This document shows, one piece after another, positions 1 through 8,445 of a DNA stretch of 64,000 nt. Origin of the DNA: Microcaldota archaeon (GTDB lineage Archaea; Micrarchaeota; Micrarchaeia; Micrarchaeales; CABMGC01). The DNA lies in assembly GCA_021797745.1 (NCBI GenBank), contig JAJZZD010000001.1, positions 1 through 64,000 on the forward strand, written 5' to 3'. Made by a program: the position numbers and the translations under genes. A model generated the notes under the pieces. That model was not told where the DNA came from. It saw nothing but the letters and a program-made list of their open reading frames with translations, and searched no databases. How positions within the stretch are numbered: the stretch's first letter is position 1; each line of letters starts with the position of its first letter.

Positions 1-2
1 AT

Positions 3-941
3 GTTCCGATAATTGCAATACCCGGCACGCACGAGAGAGTTGCGCAGGGTGTCGACAATGCAGTAAGCCTTCTTAACCTTGCAGGCCTTGTTGCGGATGT
101 GTCGTCAGCCACCGTGATAGTGGAAAAGAACGGAGAGAAAGTTGCTGTTACTGGCATAGGAGGCCTTGCAGAAGAGCGTTTTAAGGAGTATGTAAAGAAC
201 ACAAAGTTCGAACCCGTACCGGGCGCGTTCAACATCCTGATGATGCACCAGTCGCTGTTCGAGCTTCTGCCTTACAGTCAGGACTTTTTGCATTTTGATG
301 AGTTGCCGAAAGGATTCGACCTTTACATCGATGGCCACATACACAGCAGGGTAGAAAAGAAAGTGCACGGCAAACCGTTCCTGATACCGGGAAGCACTGT
401 GCTGACGCAGCTGAAGGAAACTGAGCAGGAGCCCAAAGGTTATTTCATATTCGACACCGACACAAAAATCTACACATATCACAACATAAAGTCCAGGAAG
501 TTTTACTACCTGAAAATAAACGCAAGCGGAAAGGATCCTGAGCTGTTGAGAAGAGAAATCAAAGAACTTATAGACGGAAAGCTGCAAGCTTCGGAAGATA
601 GACCGATTATCCGTGTAGAGCTGGCTGGCACTCTGAAAGAGGGTTTCAGAAGCATAGATGCTAATCTCGACAGCGTGGAGAAGAGCTACAAGGACAACGC
701 GCTCGTTGAGATAACGAGCGCGGGCATAGACGAGTCGGTACGAGAGAGCGCAAGCTCGTTGAAGCAGAACTACCTGGACAACGCTTCTGCAAAGGACAGG
801 GGATTGGCGATCCTTCTTGAGAAACTTCAGAAGAACAAGTATGCTTTGGACGTGAATCCTTCGCTGCTTTTCGAAATCCTGAGCAGCGGAGAGAGCAAGG
901 AGAAGGTGTTGAAGAAAGCACTCGACGAAATCTACAAATAA
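3..941 (+). CDS. mre11: DNA double-strand break repair nuclease Mre11, C-terminal part (5' truncated by window edge)
   Basis: The reading frame is already open at base 3 and ends with TAA at 939-941, so the N-terminus lies outside the window. Near the start it reads IPGTHER, the position of the GNHD-type phosphoesterase motif. About 90 residues on come DGHIHSR and then IPGSTVLTQL, the GHxH metal-binding motif and the PGS segment typical of Mre11. The rest is the capping and C-terminal region, rich in charged helices. Mre11 is a manganese-dependent exo/endonuclease that works with Rad50 (and HerA/NurA in archaea) on broken DNA ends. Rad50 is not in the window. An ATG at 99 exists, but it would drop the first metal motif and is not the true start. 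Confidence 0.9.
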   Translation, partial: VPIIAIPGTHERVAQGVDNAVSLLNLAGLVADVSSATVIVEKNGEKVAVTGIGGLAEERFKEYVKNTKFEPVPGAFNILMMHQSLFELLPYSQDFLHFDELPKGFDLYIDGHIHSRVEKKVHGKPFLIPGSTVLTQLKETEQEPKGYFIFDTDTKIYTYHNIKSRKFYYLKINASGKDPELLRREIKELIDGKLQASEDRPIIRVELAGTLKEGFRSIDANLDSVEKSYKDNALVEITSAGIDESVRESASSLKQNYLDNASAKDRGLAILLEKLQKNKYALDVNPSLLFEILSSGESKEKVLKKALDEIYK

Positions 942-946
942 ATTCG

Positions 947-1432
947 ATGGACCCGCGCCGCGGCTTGATTTTTATGGACGGAGCAGAACTCAACCGCATA
1001 ATAATTGCCGTTGAAAAAGCGTACCGCCAGGAAAATAGCTGCGGAAATAAGCGAATATCGTTCATATATCCAGACCGAATACGTAAATTAATGAAAAAAT
1101 ATGCAATAGGCATGCAGTGCGAGGTTTGCCTCAATAAGAAATATCACGGAAGGTATTGCTGTGCAGAGCACGGCCATTACTACCGCAGCATAACTGACAG
1201 CTTTTTCGGCAAGATATACCCGTATGAACTGTATGGAGCGCGGATAAGCGCTCATACCTTTCCTTTATTCAAAGTCGCATGTGCATTCTGCGGCAGGAAG
1301 AAAAACTGGACACGAATGTCAATAGACCACATAGTGCCTATTTCAAAAGGCGGCCTAGAATTCGACAAGAGCAACCTCCAGTTCGCCTGCCTGAAGTGCA
1401 ATATCAAAAAAGGAAATCGATTGCAGCAATAA
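947..1432 (+). CDS. HNH endonuclease family protein
   Basis: A 161-residue protein whose C-terminal 60 residues form a clear HNH module. A CAFC pair is followed by SIDHIVPISKGG, then a D-x-SNLQFACLKCN stretch with the second Cys pair, ending KKGNR. These are the beta-beta-alpha-metal fold residues: the DH catalytic pair, the SNLQ asparagine and two zinc-binding CxxC knuckles. The N-terminal half has another Cys cluster (CEVC, CC) and may bind zinc. It starts 5 bases after mre11 and is probably cotranscribed. An internal ATG at 974 is an equally plausible start. The family includes restriction, homing and repair nucleases; the target cannot be told from sequence. A repair link with Mre11 is inference from position only. 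Confidence 0.8.
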   Translation: MDPRRGLIFMDGAELNRIIIAVEKAYRQENSCGNKRISFIYPDRIRKLMKKYAIGMQCEVCLNKKYHGRYCCAEHGHYYRSITDSFFGKIYPYELYGARISAHTFPLFKVACAFCGRKKNWTRMSIDHIVPISKGGLEFDKSNLQFACLKCNIKKGNRLQQ

Positions 1433-1447
1433 CGCACGGCGCATTAA

Positions 1448-2170
1448 TTATGCCGAGTTCCACAATACATTGAAATATTTTCTGAAATTGGCGGTTATTT
1501 CGGGCCTGTCTATAATTATATGTATGGGATATTTTCCCCACAGCACAAGCATTGTTTTGTTGCCATATATATTTATCGACATGTTAATATCGAACAGTTT
1601 GGACAGGTTCTTCACTTTCGTAAGCTTCTGTTTCTTGTAGTACGACGCCCATTCAGCATCGCCGGCCACGAGTACCCTTTTCCTTATCCCTTTTCTTATT
1701 CTTTTTTCGTCCCATCTCTTTACAAAACCTCCCATGCCGCTTCCGGTATTTGACGCGCCAAGCACAAGCTGTTCATCATTTTTCTTCAGAGTGTTAAGCA
1801 TATCGTTGAATGCGGTCCTTACTGCCTTGTCTCCTTCGAACACAAATACGGATTTCATGTCCTTTGACGAATTGGTTATTTGCTCGAGACGAGGCAGCAG
1901 TTCCAATATGCTCTCTTCTTTTTCTTTCATCACGTCTATGAGATGCGAAGGCGGCATGGCGAAAAAATGTTTGGTTTTTCCCTCAACGTTATAGCCAACC
2001 ACGCCCTTTTCCGTAAGACGATATATCGAATTGTACACAACCGAACTGTGAAGCCCAGACACCTTTATAACCGGACCTATTGTTGACTTGCCAAGCTTTA
2101 GCAGCGCGACGTATACCTTTTGCTCGGCATCAGTCATCCCTATGCTCGAAAGCGCAGCAAAATTATCCAT
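1448..2170 (-). CDS. TrmB-family transcriptional regulator
   Basis: A 240-residue protein. Residues 8-75 form a winged helix with the typical TrmB opening (SIGMTDAEQKVYVALLKLG) and a recognition-helix region SSVVYNSIYRLTEKG. A short helical linker follows (about 80-105), then a C-terminal effector domain (about 110-240) containing VLGASNTGSG. TrmB proteins control sugar or other metabolic genes in archaea by ligand-dependent DNA binding. This one is the short type lacking the full sugar-binding domain. It is convergent with the HNH gene and divergent from the 2235 gene across a 64-base AT-rich gap holding likely promoters for both. Its target is unknown. Confidence 0.85.
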   Translation of the reverse strand: MDNFAALSSIGMTDAEQKVYVALLKLGKSTIGPVIKVSGLHSSVVYNSIYRLTEKGVVGYNVEGKTKHFFAMPPSHLIDVMKEKEESILELLPRLEQITNSSKDMKSVFVFEGDKAVRTAFNDMLNTLKKNDEQLVLGASNTGSGMGGFVKRWDEKRIRKGIRKRVLVAGDAEWASYYKKQKLTKVKNLSKLFDINMSINIYGNKTMLVLWGKYPIHIIIDRPEITANFRKYFNVLWNSA

Positions 2171-2234
2171 TTAATCACTCTCTTTTTTAGGAGAGAATAT
2201 GATTATATTGAAGTTAAAGCATATATTATAATCG

Positions 2235-2951
2235 ATGAGTGAGTTGAGCGATATGAAGACTAAGAAACTGGAAACTCAGGGAAAAAAGGTTGAAATAGTG
2301 GTACGCAGCGATGGCAGCTGGACTCCTTTGTGGGAATTCACTACTTCCGTTGCAAGGAGAGCAGAAGCAATAGCCATAATCGAAGACAGCATCAATAACA
2401 GCACACCCTTTACCTTTGAGGTGTATGAGTCGCGTTCCGGCAAAAAACTTAAAATTTACGAAGAGACCAGAAAACCAGACTATTTCACGAACCCTTTTCC
2501 TTCGGACCGCGAAAAAGCCGAGAAGCTGAATGCCGACCTTGTGCTTGAAAAAATGCAAACGCTGGCCAAGGCTGAACTAAGAAGCAAAGCCAAGCACCTT
2601 GAAACGGTTAAAAGATATCCTGAAAATTATGAGTATAACCGAGACGGGTATGTAATAGAGTATAAACCAAATGAAAAGGGCGTTCACTATGACGGATACA
2701 TCCTGACTGTATGCTACAATGGACAAGATGGAGATGAACCGTCAGTCCATGATAATGTTGATACGGCGCGGCTGTCACAAGCTGCTTCGTCGTTGAAAGA
2801 CCATGATCACACTTTTCGTATCAGGCAGATAGAAAATGCAACATTCGAGCGTGTTGCCACATTAGATGCATTCGGAGATCTTGTAAATACTCAATTCAGA
2901 GTAATGAACGGATTCAAAAAAGGATCAATAAAAAGCTTCATAAGGCCGTAA
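2235..2951 (+). CDS. Hypothetical protein, 238 aa
   Basis: I do not recognise this protein. It is soluble and charged, with no signal peptide or membrane segment. The first 75 residues look like an alternating beta/alpha domain (VEIVVRSDGSWTPLWEF, then a helix). A lysine-rich helix spans roughly residues 95-130, and a second beta-rich part follows. An internal ATG at 2253, preceded by GAGCGAT, could be the start instead. It is transcribed divergently from the TrmB-type regulator, making it a possible target of that regulator. Codon pattern matches its neighbours. Confidence 0.6.
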   Translation: MSELSDMKTKKLETQGKKVEIVVRSDGSWTPLWEFTTSVARRAEAIAIIEDSINNSTPFTFEVYESRSGKKLKIYEETRKPDYFTNPFPSDREKAEKLNADLVLEKMQTLAKAELRSKAKHLETVKRYPENYEYNRDGYVIEYKPNEKGVHYDGYILTVCYNGQDGDEPSVHDNVDTARLSQAASSLKDHDHTFRIRQIENATFERVATLDAFGDLVNTQFRVMNGFKKGSIKSFIRP

Positions 2952-2966
2952 TGTTCGTGCCTGCTT

Positions 2967-4409
2967 TTATTTTTCGAACCTGCTCCTGTACTCGGCGTAT
3001 CTGAGCAGCGCCTCGAAAGATTTTACTGCTGCTTCGGGCGAGTCGTAGACTGGCAGGCCGGCGCTCTCCATCATTTTCTTGTGCATTTCAGTGTATTCTG
3101 CACCTATGCTTATCACAACCATCGGTTTTTCCAGGCTGTCTTTCAGCTTTATCAGTTCGGCTGCAACCTTAGAATCTGCGCCAGGCGTCTGGAAAAGCAC
3201 TATCGCAAGTATCATGTCCGTTTCAGCGTCCTTTCCGATTGCAGTCAGGGCGCTCTCGTATCTTTTATCATCGGCGTCGCCGGCCAGGTCCAGCGGATTT
3301 GCTATATTGACGATGCCTGGCATTGCGCTTTTCAGTGCGCGCCTTGTTTCCACCGAGAAGGCGCTCATCTTCAGATATCTCGAAGAACCGATATCATCTG
3401 CTGTTATGACCCCCAGCCCGCCGCCGTTCGTCACTACTGCAATCCTGTTGCCCTTTGGTTCTATCTCCGCGTCGAATATCTTCGCATAGTAAATCATATC
3501 GCTTATATCTTCTGCAATAGTAAAGCCGAACTGCCTGAATATCGCCTCATAAACCTCGTAATTGCCTGCAAGTGCAGCTGTGTGCGAATGAGCGGCCGAG
3601 CTGCCTGCGCTTGTCCTTCCTGCTTTAAGCACAACAACTGGCTTTACTTTTGTTATTTTTCTAGCTATTTCCACAAATTCCTTGCCACGTTTTATTCCTT
3701 CAATGTACAAAACTATTACTTTCGTTTCATCATCGTGCATCAGATAGTTAAGTATGTCCACTTCGTCGATATAAGCCGCATTGCCGTACGATATGAACTT
3801 CGACAGCCCGAATCCCTCCCCAGATACGACGTCAAGGACTGTGCTGCCTATCGCCCCGCTCTGCGACACGAAGCTTACGCCGCCTATCTGCGGCTTGCTT
3901 ATCTTGTATGAAGGCAAGAACAGCGTGTCCACGCGCGAGCGTGTGTCCATCACGCCAAGGCAGTTAGGTCCCAGCATTGCAATGTTGTGTTTTTTAGCTA
4001 TCTCAATTATCTTTTCCTGCAGCACTATCTCCCCAACCTCCGCGAATCCGCCGCTCACAACGATTGCGCTCTTCACCTTCTTCTTCCCGCACTCTTCCAG
4101 CACTTCCGGCACGCCAAGTGCAGGTATTGCTATTACTGCCAGGTCTATCTGCTGCTTTATGTCGAGAATGCTCCTGTACGCGCGTATCCCCAGCACTTCA
4201 TCCGCATTCTTATTTACAGGGTACAGCTCTCCGGAGTAGCCTGCGCTTAGGTAGTTCTGCAGTATCACGTTGCCCACTTTTCCGGGCACTCTTGAAGCGC
4301 CTATTATTGCCACACTCTTCGGCTTTAGCATAGGCTCAAGGTTCTTTGGTATTTCAGCGCGTGTTTTTTTCTTAGCCTTCAACGACTCACTTGTGCCTAG
4401 TTCAATCAT
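2967..4409 (-). CDS. acdA: ADP-forming acetyl/acyl-CoA synthetase, alpha subunit
   Basis: A 480-residue protein, close to the usual 460-480 for alpha subunits. Residues 30-130 form a CoA-binding Rossmann domain (SVAIIGASRVPGKVG). A succinyl-CoA-ligase-like domain follows (SGGFAEVGE, LGPNCLGV, FVSQSGAIG), then the catalytic phosphohistidine region HSHTAALAG around His276, and a C-terminal second ligase-like domain (TNGGGLGV). The enzyme converts acyl-CoA + ADP + Pi to acid + ATP + CoA, giving substrate-level phosphorylation in fermentative archaea. The beta subunit is encoded immediately upstream on the same strand, so the two-subunit form is present. A 9-base tandem repeat covers the junction and contains the likely ribosome-binding site. 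Confidence 0.93.
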   Translation of the reverse strand: MIELGTSESLKAKKKTRAEIPKNLEPMLKPKSVAIIGASRVPGKVGNVILQNYLSAGYSGELYPVNKNADEVLGIRAYRSILDIKQQIDLAVIAIPALGVPEVLEECGKKKVKSAIVVSGGFAEVGEIVLQEKIIEIAKKHNIAMLGPNCLGVMDTRSRVDTLFLPSYKISKPQIGGVSFVSQSGAIGSTVLDVVSGEGFGLSKFISYGNAAYIDEVDILNYLMHDDETKVIVLYIEGIKRGKEFVEIARKITKVKPVVVLKAGRTSAGSSAAHSHTAALAGNYEVYEAIFRQFGFTIAEDISDMIYYAKIFDAEIEPKGNRIAVVTNGGGLGVITADDIGSSRYLKMSAFSVETRRALKSAMPGIVNIANPLDLAGDADDKRYESALTAIGKDAETDMILAIVLFQTPGADSKVAAELIKLKDSLEKPMVVISIGAEYTEMHKKMMESAGLPVYDSPEAAVKSFEALLRYAEYRSRFEK

Positions 4410-4453
4410 TTCGATCCTTTCAATCCTTTCAATCTTTTCAATTATTTCAATAT
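4400..4453 (-). repeat. Six copies of a 9-base tandem repeat across the acdB-acdA junction
   Basis: On the plus strand the unit is TTTCAATCC with small variations: 4400-4408 (imperfect), 4409-4417, 4418-4426, 4427-4435, 4436-4444 and 4445-4453. Read on the coding strand it gives repeated GGATTGAAA-like units, two of which place GGA just upstream of the acdA ATG. The array contains the acdB stop codon (4442-4444), the whole spacer and the first codons of acdA. Confidence 0.8.
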
Positions 4454-5056
4454 TCTTATGTCAACTATCTCATAGTCGTTCTCCCTGACTATCACTGGGT
4501 TAAAATCGAATTCCTGTATGCTTGAGCTTACGAACATTTTGTTTATTCTGAGGAGCAGGTCCACAAGCATATCTGTCGCAGCCCCGTTGTGCGTGACTAT
4601 GCTGTTTGTTTTTAGTTGTGCAAGCATCTCCTGAGCGTCATACTTTTCAATCGGGCACATTCTGAGCGCCGTGTCCTTTAACGTCTCGACGTATATCCCG
4701 CCCAGGCCAACGAGCAGCATCTTTCCGAACTGCTTGTCAGTGTTGCCGCCTATTATTACCTCTACTCCGTTTTTCGACATTTTCTGAGCTAGCAGTTTGT
4801 AAGGAGCAAATTTAACGGCCCTTTCCGCGAGCTTCCGGTAAGCAACCTGTATCTCATCTGCACCCTTGACATCAAGAACCACGAGCCCCGCTTTAGACTT
4901 GTGTATTGCCCTTCCGGAGATTGCCTTAATTGCGATCGAATCCCTGCCCGCGAATCCAACTGCCTCTTGGTATGAATGCACGTACTTGCTTTCAACGCTC
5001 TTTATCCCGTATTTATCGAGCAGCTTCTTGCCCTGCATATAGTCAAGCATATCCAA
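4442..5056 (-). CDS. acdB: ADP-forming acetyl/acyl-CoA synthetase, beta subunit (ATP-grasp)
   Basis: A 204-residue ATP-grasp protein, slightly shorter than the usual ~230. The N-terminal part (LLDKYGIKSVESKYV, then IAIKAISGRAIHKSKAGLVVLDV) is the nucleotide-binding lysine region with the conserved HKS-x-G motif. Later come VEVIIGGNTDKQFGKMLLVGLGG, typical of the ATP-grasp core, and EFDFNPVIV, the conserved E-x-NP metal site. It forms the heteromeric synthetase with AcdA and binds ADP and phosphate. It lies between the tail-anchored protein gene and acdA on the minus strand, probably in one transcript. Confidence 0.92.
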   Translation of the reverse strand: MDMLDYMQGKKLLDKYGIKSVESKYVHSYQEAVGFAGRDSIAIKAISGRAIHKSKAGLVVLDVKGADEIQVAYRKLAERAVKFAPYKLLAQKMSKNGVEVIIGGNTDKQFGKMLLVGLGGIYVETLKDTALRMCPIEKYDAQEMLAQLKTNSIVTHNGAATDMLVDLLLRINKMFVSSSIQEFDFNPVIVRENDYEIVDIRILK

Positions 5057-5095
5057 AACTTCACCTGCGTGTAGCGTCTGTGACTTGTGCCATCG

Positions 5096-5797
5096 CTATA
5101 TTACATTCAGCATGATCAATATCAATATCGCTACTATTATCACAACTAAACTTATTACTATTACTGCTCCGTTCCCTTTTTTAGCCAGGACCTGCCCGGA
5201 CGGCTCTCCTGCAAGCTCTTTTTCAGCATTCTCATCTTCGGCCGTCAACGCGCCTGATTCCGGCATAGCCTGCGCCGCCTGCTGTCCTGCCGGCTGCGCG
5301 GTCTGCTGCTCCGGCAGCATCTGTGTTTGCTGCGGCTTTGGCTCTTTTGACTTCAAAAATCCTGATTCTGTCAGAAGTATGTCGACGTTGCCGTTCCTGA
5401 GCTCGTAGCTTATGAAATTCTGCTTGTAAAGCTTGTAAAGCCTCAGTGCCAGGTCCTTTGAATTTATGTTAAGCGTGTTCTGCAGGTCTATTGGGATGCG
5501 CTTGCCTCCTGACAGTTGCCTGAGTATCTCGTCGTCAAGCGCATCTGTGGGCTCTGCGCTCTTTGCGTTTGCATCGTCCAGCAGTGCCTTGCATTTGTCA
5601 GTAAGTTCTATGTTCGTTGAGCCAGGTAGCTGCGCAGCAAAGTTTATCAGCCCTTTTATTTTCAGGGTGCCTGCGATGTTTGCAGCATCGAAAACCCCCG
5701 CGTTAATCGCGCTACCAAGTTTTTCCATTGTCATGTCAGGCGTTATCTTCAATACACATGCCAAATCCAGGAAATTTAACGTGTTGTCGCTTGCCAT
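5096..5797 (-). CDS. Tail-anchored membrane protein with winged-helix-like region
   Basis: A 233-residue protein of unknown function. Residues 1-145 are soluble and helical. Two segments (about 85-140: LDDEILRQLSGGKRIPIDLQ, then LYKLYKQNFISYELRNG) resemble a winged-helix domain. Residues 150-205 are a Gln/Ala/Pro/Glu-rich, probably disordered linker. The last 25 residues are a single hydrophobic helix with no positively charged tail, giving a tail anchor with the N-terminal domain in the cytoplasm. It heads the minus-strand run leading to acdB-acdA, but nothing in the sequence links it to that enzyme. It diverges from the beta-CASP RNase gene. Confidence 0.65.
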   Translation of the reverse strand: MASDNTLNFLDLACVLKITPDMTMEKLGSAINAGVFDAANIAGTLKIKGLINFAAQLPGSTNIELTDKCKALLDDANAKSAEPTDALDDEILRQLSGGKRIPIDLQNTLNINSKDLALRLYKLYKQNFISYELRNGNVDILLTESGFLKSKEPKPQQTQMLPEQQTAQPAGQQAAQAMPESGALTAEDENAEKELAGEPSGQVLAKKGNGAVIVISLVVIIVAILILIMLNVI

Positions 5798-5885
5798 TCA
5801 ATCATTTGGTTATCAGCAATAGATAAACATATATCTTTGCCTGTGAAAACTTTTTAATTACTCATTTTCAGGAGTCAGTGAGCTT

Positions 5886-7148
5886 ATGTATGTGAATTTT
5901 CTTGGCGGTGCAGGAGAGGTTGGCAGGTCTGCCTTTTTGCTGAAGGGCACGTGCAACATGATGTTTGACTACGGAGTGAAGGTTGAGTTCGCAGAATCCA
6001 GTTCTGGCTATCCCGCGCGCACCTCCGAACCCGTGGACGCGCTCGTGCTAAGCCATGCGCACCTCGACCACGTCGGCGCGTCCCCCATGCTTTACAAAAA
6101 CACTCCAATACCCGCATTCGGTACGGCACCAACAATAGAACTGTCAAAGCTGTTGATAAATGACTCGATAAAGATAAGCAAGAGGAACCATGCCAAGCAG
6201 ATGTTTTCAGGGAGGAATCTCAAGAGTTTCGAAAGGTCGTACAACGCGATAAATTACGGTACAGAAATAGATTTCAACAAATACGTCTTATCATTACACG
6301 ATGCCGGGCATATCTGCGGCAGCGCAATAACTTTGTTGAGGAACTCTAACAATGACCGGAGAATCGCATACACCGGCGATTTCAAGCTGTCGCCGCAGCT
6401 CCTGCACAGCGGCGCCGAGGTCGTTAAGAGTGATGTGCTGATAATAGAATCGACGTATGCCACAAGGGAGCATCCTGACCGCGAGGAAATGACGAAGAAG
6501 TTTGTGAACGACATAAGGGAAGTGATAGACGGCGGTGGCACTGCGCTTGTACCTGTATTCGCAGTCGGCAGATCCCAAGAAATAATATCTATGCTTTACA
6601 AAAATGGACTAATAGAATATGTGTATATAGATGGGATGGCGCAGGAGGCCAGCGAGATAGTGCTGAGATATCCTGACCTTATGCACAACAGCGGCCTTCT
6701 TGCCGATGCATTGAAGAACACAAAATGGATAGGTAGCGAGCGCAGCAGGGATTCTGCCCTGAGCGAGCCAAGCATAATAGTCACTACAAGCGGAATGCTG
6801 TCGGGAGGCCCTGTGCTCCACTACATAACCCGACTGAATGCGAAATCAAAGGTTTTCCTTACTGGCTATCAGGTAGAAGGAACCAATGGCAGCAAGATAC
6901 TCGGCGGAAAGCCAATATCTGTGGAGAATAAGAAATTTGTGCTTAATGTTCCAGTGACACAATACGACTTCTCAGCGCATGCGGGCCAGCAGGACCTCTA
7001 TGCATACATAAAGAAAAGCGGCCCCGAAAAAATCATATGCGTGCATGGCGACCATGACAATACGAAGGCGTTCGCAGAGAACCTCAAGCTTGAGGGTTAT
7101 GACGCTTACGCTCCCGATGTTGGAGCATCAATAAAAATAGACTTCTGA
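5886..7148 (+). CDS. Beta-CASP metallo-beta-lactamase ribonuclease, archaeal CPSF2 type
   Basis: A 420-residue protein of the KH-less aCPSF2 group, since no KH domain precedes the lactamase core. It shows all the expected motifs: SHAHLDH (motif 2, HxHxDH), HDAGHICGS (motif 3), TGDFK (motif 4), IIESTYA (motif A), SAHAGQQDL (motif B) and CVHGD (motif C). The beta-CASP insert lies at about residues 190-330 (VPVFAVGRSQE, TSGMLSGGP). These zinc enzymes act as endo- and 5'-3' exoribonucleases in archaeal RNA processing, decay or termination. It is monocistronic, with an AT-rich stretch before the start. It may complement the exosome genes 6 kb downstream. Confidence 0.93.
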   Translation: MYVNFLGGAGEVGRSAFLLKGTCNMMFDYGVKVEFAESSSGYPARTSEPVDALVLSHAHLDHVGASPMLYKNTPIPAFGTAPTIELSKLLINDSIKISKRNHAKQMFSGRNLKSFERSYNAINYGTEIDFNKYVLSLHDAGHICGSAITLLRNSNNDRRIAYTGDFKLSPQLLHSGAEVVKSDVLIIESTYATREHPDREEMTKKFVNDIREVIDGGGTALVPVFAVGRSQEIISMLYKNGLIEYVYIDGMAQEASEIVLRYPDLMHNSGLLADALKNTKWIGSERSRDSALSEPSIIVTTSGMLSGGPVLHYITRLNAKSKVFLTGYQVEGTNGSKILGGKPISVENKKFVLNVPVTQYDFSAHAGQQDLYAYIKKSGPEKIICVHGDHDNTKAFAENLKLEGYDAYAPDVGASIKIDF

Positions 7149-7153
7149 GCTGT

Positions 7154-7441
7154 TTATAGCTTTTCTATTTTTCCGTATTTTCCTGAAGACAGCTGGGGCG
7201 AGCCCCTGAATTCTCCTACGTAGCCGTTCGACACTTTTACCTTGTCGCCTACGCTCAGCTTCTCTGCGTCCTCGTTCCATAGTGACAATGTTATGCTTCC
7301 ACTGTCGTCGCTCAGTACCGCATCAGCTACCTGAAGCCTCTTTCCGAACTTTGTTATAACTTCACGTGGCTCTTTCTTTTCAGTAATCGTTCCTTCCACA
7401 TCGACGTTACTTGCACCTGCTTTAAGGTCTCCTATTTTCAT
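7154..7441 (-). CDS. OB-fold single-stranded DNA-binding protein (RPA/SSB-like)
   Basis: A 95-residue single OB-fold protein. It begins with IGDLKAGASNVDVEGTITEKKEPREV and continues VADAVLSDDSGSITLSLWNEDAEKLSVGDKVKVSNGYV, the strand pattern and conserved W of the archaeal RPA/SSB nucleic-acid-binding family. Length fits the short archaeal SSBs made of one OB domain, though it lacks their acidic C-terminal tail. It probably coats single-stranded DNA in replication or repair. It converges on the beta-CASP gene with 5 bases between stops. Confidence 0.82.
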   Translation of the reverse strand: MKIGDLKAGASNVDVEGTITEKKEPREVITKFGKRLQVADAVLSDDSGSITLSLWNEDAEKLSVGDKVKVSNGYVGEFRGSPQLSSGKYGKIEKL

Positions 7442-7512
7442 CCGTTCACCGTTTTAAATCAGAATTAGTTATAATACACAACCTATAATAATTTTTGCAC
7501 TCGGCACACGAC

Positions 7513-8394
7513 TCATTTTTTCAAGGCCGTCCTGGCAAACCGCAGCCTGTTCACTTGCGCAACGGTCAGCCCCTGCTCTTCTTTCCATGCGTGCACTATC
7601 CCCTGCAAATGCTCAAACAGCCGCGCCCTGGTTTCATCATCAAATAACTTTTTAATTGCTGCTTCTTCTGCGCGTGGCGTGCACATCGTTGCCTCCCATA
7701 TTTTATACACACCGTACCTTTGCGCGCCCATTGACTCTTCCAGCCTTTCCGGGTCTTCCTGTCTTATTGATGCTATCAACTTTTTTTCTGAGGGCGCGAG
7801 TTCGAATTCTTCCACCTCTTTTTTAATCTCTTTTTTCAGCTTTCCGACTATCGTATTTTCTATCACTAATTCATCCGCGATATGGCCTTGTATCCTGCGT
7901 TCTCTTTTTAGCAGTTCTATCCCCTCCACCGGCATGTCTGTGAATATGACAAAATAGTAATCTTTTCCGTAAATTTCATGGAATGCCCGATATTTTTCGA
8001 GGAAGGACTTTTTGTCGAAAAATTTCATGCTATGCACTTCCACAACGAGAGTCTTTCCATTGATTTTTATGTCAGTTATGAAATCCGGCGTGTACTCAAT
8101 ATCATTTCCTTCTGGGTCGGTGCCAACTACGAACCTCTGCACGTTTGACGAGTATCCCACGCCTTCCAGAGCAAAGATTTCAGCAATGTTGCGTTCGAAT
8201 TTGGATCTACACGGTATCGTCGCAGACTCTGACCTAATCTCGTTTAAGCCTCCGCACGGATGCCACCGCGGCACAATACGTGCGACATCAGCGACCACCA
8301 TGGGCTGGCGGCGCTTATAGCTCATCAGCTCTGAAGGTTTTGCAGGATTATTTGCCAGATTGCCAGGTAGCGTTTGCGTGATTTCGCCTGCCAA
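7513..8394 (-). CDS. PD-(D/E)XK nuclease-like protein
   Basis: A 293-residue protein. Residues about 60-150 match the pattern of a restriction-endonuclease-like fold: a glutamate helix (SKFERNIAEIFALEGV), a strand pair ending YTPDFITDIKINGK, and LVVEVHSMKFF. These correspond to the E...PD...(D/E)xK positions, but the last motif reads E-V-H rather than E-x-K, so activity is uncertain. The C-terminal half is charged and helical, without membrane segments. It is the last gene of the minus-strand RNase P/Orc1 block, though a 51-base gap separates it from rnp2. Resemblance to TnsA-like or repair nucleases is by motif only. Confidence 0.55.
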   Translation of the reverse strand: MAGEITQTLPGNLANNPAKPSELMSYKRRQPMVVADVARIVPRWHPCGGLNEIRSESATIPCRSKFERNIAEIFALEGVGYSSNVQRFVVGTDPEGNDIEYTPDFITDIKINGKTLVVEVHSMKFFDKKSFLEKYRAFHEIYGKDYYFVIFTDMPVEGIELLKRERRIQGHIADELVIENTIVGKLKKEIKKEVEEFELAPSEKKLIASIRQEDPERLEESMGAQRYGVYKIWEATMCTPRAEEAAIKKLFDDETRARLFEHLQGIVHAWKEEQGLTVAQVNRLRFARTALKK

Positions 8395-8445
8395 CTAATC
8401 GCCCCTATATTAATCAGTTATTTTCCCCTAATATTAACATTTCTA

